Assembly: GCF_017743935.1 (NCBI RefSeq)
Contig: NZ_JAGHRE010000009.1
Span: 124,001-188,000, forward strand
Length of the DNA stretch: 64,000 nt
Origin: Tropicibacter sp. R16_0
Lineage (GTDB): Bacteria; Pseudomonadota; Alphaproteobacteria; Rhodobacterales; Rhodobacteraceae
Direction of reading: 5' to 3'
Positions 1-7,838 of the stretch are shown piece by piece; position 1 is the stretch's first letter; each line of letters starts with the position of its first letter. The notes under the pieces were generated by a model, which searched no databases, had not been told where the DNA came from, and saw only the letters and a program-made list of their open reading frames with translations. A program made the translations under genes and the position numbers.

Positions 1-836
1 TTTCGCCAGACGGATCACAGCTCTATTCCGCTGGAACCGACGGCACCCTGCGCTTGTGGGATGTGGCAACAGGCGAAGAACGCCAACAACTGCTGCGTCA
101 CGGGTTCGGCCTCAACGAGTTGCTGATCAACCCGGATGACGGCTGGCTGGCCTATGGTGCTGTCGATGGCGGCACCCGTATTCTGGACCTGCAAAGTGGT
201 GAGGAGCTGCACGATTTCACCCTGGACCGTCGGCCCATCCTGGCGCTCGCACTCAGCCCAGATCGCCGCCACCTCGCCGTGGGGGATGGTGAGGGCTATA
301 TCATGGTGATCGACACCCAAAGCTGGCGCATCGCACGCGACTTTCGCGCCACCCTGCGCGGCCCCATCTGGGCGCTGGCGTTTTCGGCAGACGGTCAGAA
401 CATCCATGCAGGCGGCATTGATGACGCCATGTACAGCTGGCCGCTTGCCTCGCTCAGCGAACATGGGCAGATGGCGCAAGACGCCCGCAGCTTTCTGAAA
501 GACCCCGATGAGATGGATAATGGCGAGAGGCAGTTTGCCCGCAAGTGTTCAATCTGCCACACGTTGACACCAGATGGAAAGCGGCGCGCCGGCCCCACAC
601 TTCACGGAGTTTTTGGCAGACCAGCGGGCACCGTACCCGGGTATCTGTATTCCCGGACATTGACGGGATCGGGCATAATCTGGTCTGATGAAACGATAAA
701 TCAGCTTTTCGATCTGGGCCCGGACCATTACATTCCTGGATCAAAGATGCCGATGCAACGGATCACGGGCGCGCAGGACCGCGCTGATCTGATCGCTTAC
801 TTGCGTCGCGCCACAGCATCGGAGGACACGAAATGA
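1..836 (+). CDS. WD40-repeat / c-type cytochrome fusion protein (5' truncated by window)
   Basis: The reading frame is open from base 3, so the gene starts left of the window; 277 C-terminal residues are visible. The first two thirds hold WD40-type blades (SPDGSQLYSAGTDGTLRLWD, then LSPDRRHLAVGD and FSADGQNIHAGG), as in beta-propellers. The last third is a class I cytochrome c with a haem motif CSICH at visible residues 182-186 and a likely axial Met in GSKMPMQ. Such fusions act in the periplasm as electron carriers or scaffolds; the redox partner is not visible here. The stop overlaps the start of the next small gene (ATGA). Domain identity is clear; the physiological role is not. Confidence 0.85.
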   Translation, partial: SPDGSQLYSAGTDGTLRLWDVATGEERQQLLRHGFGLNELLINPDDGWLAYGAVDGGTRILDLQSGEELHDFTLDRRPILALALSPDRRHLAVGDGEGYIMVIDTQSWRIARDFRATLRGPIWALAFSADGQNIHAGGIDDAMYSWPLASLSEHGQMAQDARSFLKDPDEMDNGERQFARKCSICHTLTPDGKRRAGPTLHGVFGRPAGTVPGYLYSRTLTGSGIIWSDETINQLFDLGPDHYIPGSKMPMQRITGAQDRADLIAYLRRATASEDTK

Positions 837-958
837 AAGCCTTTCTTGCCGCTCTTGCCGCGATGGCCGTGATCACCGTTGCTGCCCCTTTTGCGTTAGA
901 TGCCGTGGGGTTCACCGCAGCCGACAGCACCACCAGCTCGTCGGTACGCCTCGACTGA
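833..958 (+). CDS. 41-residue secreted or membrane micropeptide
   Basis: This short frame starts at an ATG overlapping the stop of the cytochrome gene and has a strong GGAGG ribosome site 5-8 bases upstream, which argues that it is translated and coupled. The product is a basic Met-Lys start, a hydrophobic stretch of about 20 residues rich in Ala, Val and Ile, then a polar Ser/Thr tail ending SSSVRLD. It looks like an uncleaved signal anchor or a tiny periplasmic peptide. I do not recognise a family. The position suggests a role with the cytochrome protein or its assembly, which is inference. Confidence 0.55.
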   Translation: MKAFLAALAAMAVITVAAPFALDAVGFTAADSTTSSSVRLD

Positions 959-1060
959 TCCCACTCCTGCGGCCTTGGGCCCGCACCGCGTGCCTCGACA
1001 TTCTGGCGCTGGTGGTATCTGGTGGAAACCCAGCCTGTTATCAAACGTAGCCAAACCTAG

Positions 1061-1933
1061 ATGTCCGACTATCTGACCACCCGCGAATTGGCCGAATTGC
1101 TGCGCCTGGGCGAACGCAAGGTCTATGACCTGGCCTCGTCAGGGGAGATCCCTTGCGTGCGCGCCACTGGCAAGCTGCTCTTTCCCCGGGCCGAGATCAC
1201 CGCCTGGCTGGCCTCGTCGCGTACAGGCCCACAAGTGGCTGAACCGCCACTGCCCGCGATCGTTGCTGGCAGTCACGACCCGTTGCTGGACTGGGCGATC
1301 CGTGAAAGTGGCTCGGGGCTGGCAACCTACTATGACGGGTCTTTCGACGGGCTGGCACGGCTGGCCGATCGCTCGGCCCAGGCTGCTTCGCTGCACATCC
1401 ATGAAGAGGACGGGTTCAACACCGGTTCCCTGCGCGACCGCCTGGGCGAGGCACCGGTTGTGTTGATCGAAGTGGCCCGCCGCCAACGCGGGTTGCTGTT
1501 GGCCCCAGGCGTTGCGGACATCGAGGGTTTTGGCGATTTGGCAGGACGCCGCGTTGTCCTGCGCCAATCAACGGCCGCGAGCCAACATCTGTTCCTGTCC
1601 GAACTGGCCGCTCATGATCTGTCCCCAGAGGATCTGCAAACCCCTGCCCCCTGCGCCCGCACCGAAGAGGACATGGCCATTGCTCTACAAGGCGGCAAGG
1701 GAGAGGTCGGGTTCGGACTGGGCGCAATGGCGCGGCTCTACCGGCTGGGATTTGTCCCCACTCACAGCGAGCGCGTCGATCTGGCCATCTGGCGCCGCGC
1801 GGCTTTTGACGTGCCGATGCAGGCGCTTTTGTCGTTCCTGCGGTCGGACCGTTTCGCCGCCCGAGCAGATGAGATGGGCGGATACGACCTGACCCACGCG
1901 GGCCAGATCCATCACAACGGCGCCAGCGGCTAA
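1061..1933 (+). CDS. HTH (excisionase-type) + periplasmic-binding-like domain transcriptional regulator
   Basis: The 290-residue protein has an N-terminal excisionase/MerR-like helix-turn-helix (residues about 5-50, TTRELAELLRLGERKVYDL followed by the wing KLLFPRAEITAWL). From about residue 75 to 280 it has a PBP-like ligand-binding domain of the kind found fused to MoeA and in oxyanion sensors. It has no signal peptide, so it would be a cytoplasmic one-component sensor. It is convergent with the tungstate importer tupABC, so molybdate, tungstate or a pterin cofactor is a plausible ligand; this is inference from position. No clear ribosome site precedes the ATG, so the exact start is moderately sure. 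Confidence 0.75.
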   Translation: MSDYLTTRELAELLRLGERKVYDLASSGEIPCVRATGKLLFPRAEITAWLASSRTGPQVAEPPLPAIVAGSHDPLLDWAIRESGSGLATYYDGSFDGLARLADRSAQAASLHIHEEDGFNTGSLRDRLGEAPVVLIEVARRQRGLLLAPGVADIEGFGDLAGRRVVLRQSTAASQHLFLSELAAHDLSPEDLQTPAPCARTEEDMAIALQGGKGEVGFGLGAMARLYRLGFVPTHSERVDLAIWRRAAFDVPMQALLSFLRSDRFAARADEMGGYDLTHAGQIHHNGASG

Positions 1934-1942
1934 CCTGTCCGT

Positions 1943-1971
1943 TTTCTTCTTGTTCCAAAACACGGTCGCCG
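1943..1971. repeat. short sequence shared with 13826-13855
   Basis: About 30 bases here (TTCTTGTTCC...ACGGTCGCCGAAGGC) recur with a few changes at 13826-13855, each time just beyond a gene end or beside a terminator. It may be the edge of a second dispersed repeat family. Only two copies were noticed. Confidence 0.4.
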
Positions 1972-2009
1972 AAGGCTTTGGCCGCGGGCCAAATCGACAG
2001 CACCGGAAG

Positions 2010-2097
2010 CACTCCCGCCCGTCGTCAATGCCCCTTGCGGGACATCTCCTCCCGTTGGGCCAGGCTCATGCGGGCACTGCCCGCATGAGCCTGGCCC
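2010..2097 (-). repeat. Dispersed CTCCCGC/GCGGGAG element, copy 1, with long hairpin
   Basis: This is the inverted orientation of a repeat seen five times in the window; the shared core is CTCCCGCCCGTCGTC and CTCCCGTTGGGCC. The inner part (2057-2097) is an almost perfect palindrome with 20-base arms around one central base, built on GGCCAGGCTCATGCGGGCA. It lies between the convergent HTH regulator and tupA, where a two-way transcription stop would be useful. Compared with copies 2 and 5 it lacks the far terminal arm. Confidence 0.7.
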
Positions 2098-2139
2098 CCC
2101 GCCGTCCGCAGGACGCAAGACCGATAGGTCGCGCAGAAG

Positions 2140-2955
2140 CTACCGTGCGTTCGGAAAAAACAGCTGTTCACCGTCCAACTTGTAGCCAGCAATCGCCGCC
2201 TGCCCGTCCGGGCCCACCAGCCAATCGATGAACCTTTGCCCGGCTTCGGCCCGAACACCGGGGTGCTTTTCGGGGTTCACCAGGATGACACCATATTGGT
2301 TGAAGAGCCCCGGATCGCCTTCGACAAGAACTTCAAGACCGTGAGCATTTCCAAAGGCCAGCCAGGTTGCCCTGTCAGTCAACGCGTACGCGCCCATACC
2401 CGCCGCCACGTTCAGTGTTGCCCCCATGCCGGACCCTGTCTCGCGGTACCAATCGCCCGAGGCCTGCGCCACATCCACACCTGTTTTGCCCCATTGGCGC
2501 AGCTCGGCTTTGTGAGTCCCGCTGTCATCCCCGCGCGAAACAAAGACCGACCCCGTTTGGGCAATAGCCGTCAGCGCAGCCACGGCATCGGTTCCACCCC
2601 GAATGCCCGCCGGATCCCCTTTGGGACCGACGATGACAAAGTCGTTGTACATCACATCCTGCCGCGACACACCCCATCCTTCGGCAACAAAGGCCTCCTC
2701 AGCGGGTTTGGCATGCACCAGCAGAACGTCCCCGTCCCCGTTGCGCGCATTCCGGATCGCTTGCCCTGTGCCCACGGCCACCACGCGCACGTCGATCCCG
2801 CTCTCCGCTTCGAACCACGGTAAGATCGCATCAAAAAGTCCGGAATTCTGCGTCGATGTGGTGGATTGTACCACGATGAACGGGTCGGCCGCCTGAGCAG
2901 ATCCCGTTGTCAGAGCAACCACGGTCACTGCCGCGCGCACCCATTGTCTTACCAT
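2140..2955 (-). CDS. tupA: Tungstate ABC transporter substrate-binding protein TupA
   Basis: The 271-residue product has an N-terminal signal peptide (cleavage probably after GSAQA, about residue 22) and the oxyanion-binding signature VVQSTTSTQNSGL near residues 28-40, typical of TupA-type tungstate receptors. Further along, GDDSGTHK matches the second anion-binding loop. It binds tungstate in the periplasm and delivers it to TupB/TupC. It is the first gene seen among the three tup genes but the last on the transcribed strand, 28 bases after tupC. Length fits the family. A molybdate or general oxyanion receptor is the main alternative, but the STTST loop favours tungstate. Confidence 0.88.
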   Translation of the reverse strand: MVRQWVRAAVTVVALTTGSAQAADPFIVVQSTTSTQNSGLFDAILPWFEAESGIDVRVVAVGTGQAIRNARNGDGDVLLVHAKPAEEAFVAEGWGVSRQDVMYNDFVIVGPKGDPAGIRGGTDAVAALTAIAQTGSVFVSRGDDSGTHKAELRQWGKTGVDVAQASGDWYRETGSGMGATLNVAAGMGAYALTDRATWLAFGNAHGLEVLVEGDPGLFNQYGVILVNPEKHPGVRAEAGQRFIDWLVGPDGQAAIAGYKLDGEQLFFPNAR

Positions 2956-2983
2956 GCCTCGTGTTTCTCCATTTATCTCGAGG

Positions 2984-3721
2984 TCACACCATCAACCCGC
3001 CGGACAGGAACCGCCGGGTCATACCACTTTGGGGTGCGGCAAACATCTGCGCCGCCAGGCCCTGCTCGACCACTCGACCGCCATGCATCACCACCACGTC
3101 ACGCGCAAGACGCCGCGCCTGACCAATGTCGTGGGTCACCATCACCACCCGCAGCCCTTGATCCGAAGCCCTCAGAACCATTTGTTCGATTTCCTGCGTC
3201 GCTTGCGGATCCAGCGCACTGGTGGGTTCGTCCAGAAACAGAACCGACGGTTTGCATGCCAAGGCCCGCAGTATCGCCAATCGCTGAGCCTCGCCCCCCG
3301 ACAGTGAACGCGCCGACTGCCGTGCCTTGTCCGACAGCCCCCCCTGCGCCAACAGCTCCTCACATTCCGCTCTACGCGCGGACCGTGACAGCCCCCGTCG
3401 ACGCAAGACAAAGTCCAGATTTCCCGCCACCGTCCGGCGCAGCAGCACGGGCCGCTGGAAAACCATCGCCTGCCCGGCCCTCACCTTATCCGTCAAGACC
3501 TGCCCGCCTTGGGTAACCGTGCCACGATCGGGCGTGATGAGCCCATGCAAACAGCGCAGCAGCAGGCTCTTTCCGGCCCCGTTTGGACCCAGGATGATTG
3601 TTGGCCCGGGGCCGTCCAGATCCAGGTAATCCACACCCAACAGCGCCTTGCCATCCCGCACGATGCTGAGCCCGCGGACGCTTAGGGTCGGATGATCTGT
3701 CATGACCGAAAAATCACGCAT
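2984..3721 (-). CDS. tupC: Tungstate ABC transporter ATP-binding protein TupC
   Basis: A 245-residue ABC ATPase with Walker A GPNGAGKS (residues 45-52), signature LSGGE, and Walker B FLDEPTSALD followed by the H-loop MVTHD. It energises tungstate import at the inner membrane with TupB. The start at 3721 is chosen because GGGGGTGG lies just upstream and it gives an 8-base overlap with the end of tupB; the frame extends to 3742, and a start at 3703 is also possible. Family and context are clear. Confidence 0.87.
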   Translation of the reverse strand: MRDFSVMTDHPTLSVRGLSIVRDGKALLGVDYLDLDGPGPTIILGPNGAGKSLLLRCLHGLITPDRGTVTQGGQVLTDKVRAGQAMVFQRPVLLRRTVAGNLDFVLRRRGLSRSARRAECEELLAQGGLSDKARQSARSLSGGEAQRLAILRALACKPSVLFLDEPTSALDPQATQEIEQMVLRASDQGLRVVMVTHDIGQARRLARDVVVMHGGRVVEQGLAAQMFAAPQSGMTRRFLSGGLMV

Positions 3722-4427
3722 GACCCACCCCCTGACGTTCACCGCGCAGGCTGAGCACGCTCACCGCGCCCGTGACGCTCACAGCCAAGGCAATCAGAAC
3801 CGCCCCAAGGGCCAGCGCCAACGCCAGGTTCCCCTTGGAGGTCTCAAGCGCAATGGTCGTCGTCATCACCCGGGTCACGTGATTGATGTTGCCCCCCACG
3901 ATGATCACGGCACCAACTTCGGCAATGGCGCGCCCAAAGCCCGCCAACAGAGCTGTCATCAACGCCAAGCGCCCGTCCCAAAGCAGGACAGGAACGGACG
4001 ACAGGCGCGACACGCCCAAGGACCGCAACTGCTCATCATATTCCACCGCCAGCGTCTCGACCACCTGACGTGTCAACGCGGCGATGATCGGTGTCACCAG
4101 AACCACTTGCGCGATGATCATGGCCGTGGGGGTGTAGAGCAGTTGCAGGACGCCAAGCGGCCCCGACCGTGACAACATCAGATACACAAGCAGCCCAACA
4201 ACAACCGGCGGCAACCCCATCAGCGCGTTTATCAACACGATCAATGCCCGCCGCCCAGGGAACCGCCCAACCGCCAGGCCGGCCCCCAATGGCATCCCGA
4301 TCAGCGATGCAATGAACACGGCCCAAACAGAAACCTTCAGCGAAAGCAGAACAATCGCCCAGAGCTCTGGATCACCGGTAAAGATGAGTCCGAGTGCAAT
4401 TGTGAATTGTTGCGCAAAATCCTGCAT
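3714..4427 (-). CDS. tupB: Tungstate ABC transporter permease TupB
   Basis: A 237-residue membrane permease of the TupB/ModB type with about five to six transmembrane segments. The EAA-type loop (EQLRSLGVSRLSSVPVLLWD) would contact TupC. The frame runs further upstream to 4709, but that extra part lacks membrane character and runs into a repeat. The start at 4427 (MQDFAQQFTIALGLIF) gives the normal family length. It is the first gene of the tupBCA unit and overlaps tupC. It forms the membrane channel for tungstate import. Confidence 0.88.
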   Translation of the reverse strand: MQDFAQQFTIALGLIFTGDPELWAIVLLSLKVSVWAVFIASLIGMPLGAGLAVGRFPGRRALIVLINALMGLPPVVVGLLVYLMLSRSGPLGVLQLLYTPTAMIIAQVVLVTPIIAALTRQVVETLAVEYDEQLRSLGVSRLSSVPVLLWDGRLALMTALLAGFGRAIAEVGAVIIVGGNINHVTRVMTTTIALETSKGNLALALALGAVLIALAVSVTGAVSVLSLRGERQGVGHA

Positions 4428-4673
4428 TTTCTTCGTTTGACCAATGTGCCTCGGATTACAATCATCATATTGCACCAAAAAGCTAACACATAGCCCAGCC
4501 ATTTCCACACCAGAACCGACCAACTGCAGACAAAAAACGCGTGAGTTTGAGGCTATGTGCCCGACCAAGGGCTTTCCCACACACTCGCGTCTCGGACCAA
4601 CCTGCAACGGCAATGCGCAACAGGCCGTGACTTTCACCCAAACCTGACGCCAAACATGGCTGGAAAACGGAAC

Positions 4674-4803
4674 GCTCCCGCACCCGAGCGATCCTGGCTT
4701 TGCCAGCACCGCTAGCGGCTTTGGGCCGGGCGCCGGGCATAGCCCGGCGCCCGGCCCAACGGGAGGCGATGTCCCGTCAGGGGCATCAACGACGGGCGGG
4801 AGC
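4674..4803 (+). repeat. Dispersed CTCCCGC/GCGGGAG element, copy 2
   Basis: It starts GCTCCCGC and ends GCGGGAGC, so its ends can pair. It carries CGATCCTGGCTTTGCCAGCA, nearly identical in copy 5, and a GC-only hairpin at 4723-4757 with 16-base perfect arms (GGGCCGGGCGCCGGGC) and a 3-base loop. This is the only copy not between convergent genes: it separates the importer operon from tupB, which run the same way. Confidence 0.75.
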
Positions 4804-4895
4804 GCCTCTGACTCTTAGAGTGTTTGGAAAAACTGCGTAGGCCACGGACAAGCTCCACGTCATTCACGTGAGAGATGTCCTTTCCGTCCTACGTC

Positions 4896-4921
4896 GCAGC
4901 GCCCCAACGCTGGGGCGCTGC
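4896..4921 (-). terminator. Terminator-like hairpin after the importer operon
   Basis: GCAGCGCCCC and GGGGCGCTGC form a 10-11 bp stem with a 4-6 base loop, 18 bases past the stop of the substrate-binding protein gene. There is no clear U run on the minus strand, so it may be a weak or Rho-assisted stop. Confidence 0.55.
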
Positions 4922-4938
4922 TTATGGCTTGAAGCGGC

Positions 4939-5925
4939 TTACTTCAGCGCCGCATCGGTGATGTCATGCGTCCAGGCCCCTTCGGGCTTAGCCGTGATCA
5001 CCGGATCCGAACCACCGGCCAACAGCGTGTTCACTGTCCGGTCAAAGTCAGCAGGGTCAAGCGCACCATTGCTGCCTGCGGTCAGCTTGGCAATCTCACC
5101 CATCATCCGCACCTGATGTGCTTCGGTCTGGGCGCCGCTGGCATCATTGTCCAGAACGATGCCTGCGGCCTCATCCGGGTTCTCTTCGGCGTATTTCCAC
5201 CCTTTCATCGAGGCGCGCACAAAGCGGGTCATCTTGTCCTTGAACGCCGGATCGCTCAGCTTGTCCTCGAGCACATAGATGCCGTCCTCGAGTGTCGCCA
5301 CGCCCATGTCCTCATACTTGAAGGTCACCAGCTCGTCCTCGGACACGCCTGCATCCAGCACCTGACCATATTCGTTATAGGTCATGGTCGAGATGCAGTC
5401 TGCCTGACGCTGCAACAGGGGATCAACGTTGAAGCCCTGTTTCAGAACGGTCACGCCATCATCCCCGCCATCGGTGCTGATCCCCTCCTGGCTCATCCAG
5501 CTGAGGAAGGGGTATTCGTTGCCAAAGAACCAAACGCCAATAGTCTTGCCCTTGAAGTCCTGCGGGCCGGTGATCCCTGTGTCCTTCCAGCAGGTCAGCA
5601 TCAGGCCGGACGACTTGAACGGCTGTGCAATGTTGACCACCGGCAGGCCCTTTTCCCGCGCCGCCAGTGCCGAAGGCATCCAGTTCAGCATGGCATCCGC
5701 GCCACCACCGGCCAGAACCTGCGGCGGTGCAATATCCGGACCGCCCGGCAGGATGGTCACATCCAAGTCTTCCTCTTCGTAATAACCCTTGTCCAGCGCC
5801 ACGTAATAGCCGGCGAACTGGGCCTGGGTCACCCACTGCAGCTGCAACTTGACCTCATCGGCTGCCATGGCCGAGGTCGCCGCAAATCCGGTGGCCAGTG
5901 CAACCCCACTCAGTAGCTTTTTCAT
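4939..5925 (-). CDS. ABC transporter substrate-binding protein (NMT1/THI5-like), pyrimidine locus
   Basis: A 328-residue secreted protein: signal peptide MKKLLSGVALATGFAATSAMA, then an NMT1/THI5-type fold (VKLQLQWVTQAQFAGYYVA, typical of receptors for pyrimidine-like or sulfonate ligands). The start at 5925 is set by the AGGAGAGAAG ribosome site; the frame is open to 6003. It lies last in a run with two permeases, an ATPase and dihydropyrimidinase. The likely cargo is a pyrimidine, hydropyrimidine or hydantoin, by context. The exact ligand cannot be read from sequence. Confidence 0.83.
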   Translation of the reverse strand: MKKLLSGVALATGFAATSAMAADEVKLQLQWVTQAQFAGYYVALDKGYYEEEDLDVTILPGGPDIAPPQVLAGGGADAMLNWMPSALAAREKGLPVVNIAQPFKSSGLMLTCWKDTGITGPQDFKGKTIGVWFFGNEYPFLSWMSQEGISTDGGDDGVTVLKQGFNVDPLLQRQADCISTMTYNEYGQVLDAGVSEDELVTFKYEDMGVATLEDGIYVLEDKLSDPAFKDKMTRFVRASMKGWKYAEENPDEAAGIVLDNDASGAQTEAHQVRMMGEIAKLTAGSNGALDPADFDRTVNTLLAGGSDPVITAKPEGAWTHDITDAALK

Positions 5926-6003
5926 TGTCTTCTCTCCTTGTTGGTTTGTTTTTCTGCCCCGTTTTTCAGGGTCTTGAAATTGATATGCTCCTTGATCCCC
6001 CAC

Positions 6004-6849
6004 TTATCCCCTCTGCGATGGGTGCCAAAAGGTCACGGTTTTTTCGATCATCGCAACACAGCCATAAAACAGCGAACCGGCCAATGCGGCCACCAAAATC
6101 TCGGCCCAGACCATGTCCAGCGCAAGCTGTCCCACGCTGGTCGAGATGCGGAACCCCATGCCAACGGTGGGCGAGCCGAAAAATTCGGCAACAATCGCCC
6201 CGATCAGCGCCAATGTGGTTGAAATCTTGAGCCCGTTGAAGATGAACGGCATCGCCGCAGGCAGGCGCAGCTTGAAGAAGCTCTGCCAATAGCTGGCGGC
6301 ATAGGTCTCCATCAGGTCGCGCTGCATCGCTGTTGTTTCACGCAGGCCTGCCACCGTGTTCACCAGCACCGGGAAGAACACCATGACCACCACAACGGCC
6401 GCCTTCGACTGCCAGTCAAAACCGAACCACATCACCAGAATGGGCGCGGTGCCCACAATCGGCAGCGCTGCAACAAAGTTGCCCACGGGCAGCAGCCCCA
6501 GACGCAGGAACTCATACCTGTCCACCGCAATCGCCATCAGGAAGGCCGCACCGCAGCCCATAACATAGCCGCTCAGCGCGCCTTTCAGGAAGGTTTGTGA
6601 AAAATCCGCCCACAGGATCGGCATCGACGATCCGAACCGCTCGGCAATCATCGACGGCGGCGGCAGGATCACCAAAGGCACCTCCAGCCCGCGCACCACC
6701 AACTCCCAAACGATCAGGATGGTCACGCCAAAGATCACCGGCACGAGCAACTGCACCGCCCGCGTCCCTGCTTGCGGCCCTTCGGCCAGGCGCGTGTTCA
6801 ACCACCATCCGGCGATCCAGACCAGAAAGGCAAGCACAACCAACATCAT
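6004..6849 (-). CDS. ABC transporter permease (pyrimidine locus), second
   Basis: A 281-residue integral membrane protein of the SsuC/ThiX-type binding-protein-dependent permease family with about six to seven hydrophobic segments. The EAA-like loop is ETYAASYWQSFFKLRLPAAM. Its ATG overlaps the stop of the upstream permease gene (ATGA at 6846-6849), showing translational coupling. It probably forms a heterodimer with the neighbouring permease and works with the ATPase at 7839-8627. Confidence 0.86.
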   Translation of the reverse strand: MMLVVLAFLVWIAGWWLNTRLAEGPQAGTRAVQLLVPVIFGVTILIVWELVVRGLEVPLVILPPPSMIAERFGSSMPILWADFSQTFLKGALSGYVMGCGAAFLMAIAVDRYEFLRLGLLPVGNFVAALPIVGTAPILVMWFGFDWQSKAAVVVVMVFFPVLVNTVAGLRETTAMQRDLMETYAASYWQSFFKLRLPAAMPFIFNGLKISTTLALIGAIVAEFFGSPTVGMGFRISTSVGQLALDMVWAEILVAALAGSLFYGCVAMIEKTVTFWHPSQRG

Positions 6850-7763
6850 GACGCCATCCCCATCCGTTTCAGAACCATTCGTTCAATCAGCCCTAGCAAG
6901 CCAACCAGACAGGCCGCCAGAATCGCCGCCGCAAAAAGCGCCGACCAGATCTGCACGGTCTGACCATAGTAGCTCCCCGCCAGCAAACGCGCGCCCAGGC
7001 CCGCGACGGCTCCGGTCGGCAGCTCACCCACGATGGCACCGACCAGCGAGGCGGCGATACCGATCTTGAGCGAGGCAAAGAGATACGGCATCGAGGCCGG
7101 CAGACGCAGTTTCCAGAACCCCTGACTTTTCGATGCATTGTACGTCCGCAGCAGGTCCAACTGCATGTGATCGGGGCTGCGCAGCCCCTTCACCATGCCG
7201 ACGACAACCGGGAAGAAACTCAGGTAAGCCGAGATCACGGCTTTGGGGATGATCCCCTGCACGCCCACGGAATAAAGCACCACGATGATCATTGGCGCCA
7301 AAGCGATGATCGGGATGGTTTGGCTGACGATGGCCCAGGGCATCACGGACATGTCCATCACCTTGGAATGCACGATCCCCACGGCCAAGAGAATGCCAAG
7401 CCCGGTCCCAATCGCAAAACCCAGCAAGGTTGCGCTGAGCGTCACCCATCCGTGATAGATCAGTGACCGTTTCGAGGTGATCTTTTTGCCCACCGTGGTG
7501 TTCCACAGCTCGGTCGCCACCTGATGTGGCGCGGGCAGACGCGGACGGTCCTGCTCCCAAGTTGCGGGAATGACGAAGCTGTTGTTCAGCGCCAGACCAA
7601 ACTCGCCCATGTCCCGGCGGTCCTTGGCGGATGGCGGTTGCACTTCGGCACCTGCGCGCTCGACCTCAACCAGAACACCTTTGATGTTCATTGGAATGCA
7701 GGCGGCGTACCACAGCACGATGATGGCAGCGACAACGGTGAGAACAGCGAGAACGGACTTCAT
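6846..7763 (-). CDS. ABC transporter permease (pyrimidine locus), first
   Basis: A 305-residue permease with an N-terminal membrane anchor, a stretch of about 80 mostly polar residues likely facing the periplasm, and then a five-segment core. The EAA-type loop is RTYNASKSQGFWKLRLPASM. The start has a good ribosome site (GGGAGGCG). It pairs with the overlapping permease gene downstream. Two different permeases with one ATPase is usual for this importer family. The long N-terminal segment is longer than in simple SsuC-type permeases. Confidence 0.85.
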   Translation of the reverse strand: MKSVLAVLTVVAAIIVLWYAACIPMNIKGVLVEVERAGAEVQPPSAKDRRDMGEFGLALNNSFVIPATWEQDRPRLPAPHQVATELWNTTVGKKITSKRSLIYHGWVTLSATLLGFAIGTGLGILLAVGIVHSKVMDMSVMPWAIVSQTIPIIALAPMIIVVLYSVGVQGIIPKAVISAYLSFFPVVVGMVKGLRSPDHMQLDLLRTYNASKSQGFWKLRLPASMPYLFASLKIGIAASLVGAIVGELPTGAVAGLGARLLAGSYYGQTVQIWSALFAAAILAACLVGLLGLIERMVLKRMGMAS

Positions 7764-7838
7764 CGTGACGCCTCCCCGGACTGTTGCACCGAAGTCCGCC
7801 AGCTCTGGTCACCACCCAGGAGGCTGTTTTTCATCTGG

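Larger units (their letters stand above)
4428..4938. other. 511-base intergenic region between the pyrimidine importer and tupB
   Basis: It holds the upstream region of tupB (4428-4660, with AT-rich tracts but no promoter I can fix), one copy of the dispersed repeat (4674-4803) and a terminator-like hairpin (4896-4921) behind the substrate-binding protein gene. No coding frame here looks real. Confidence 0.6.
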
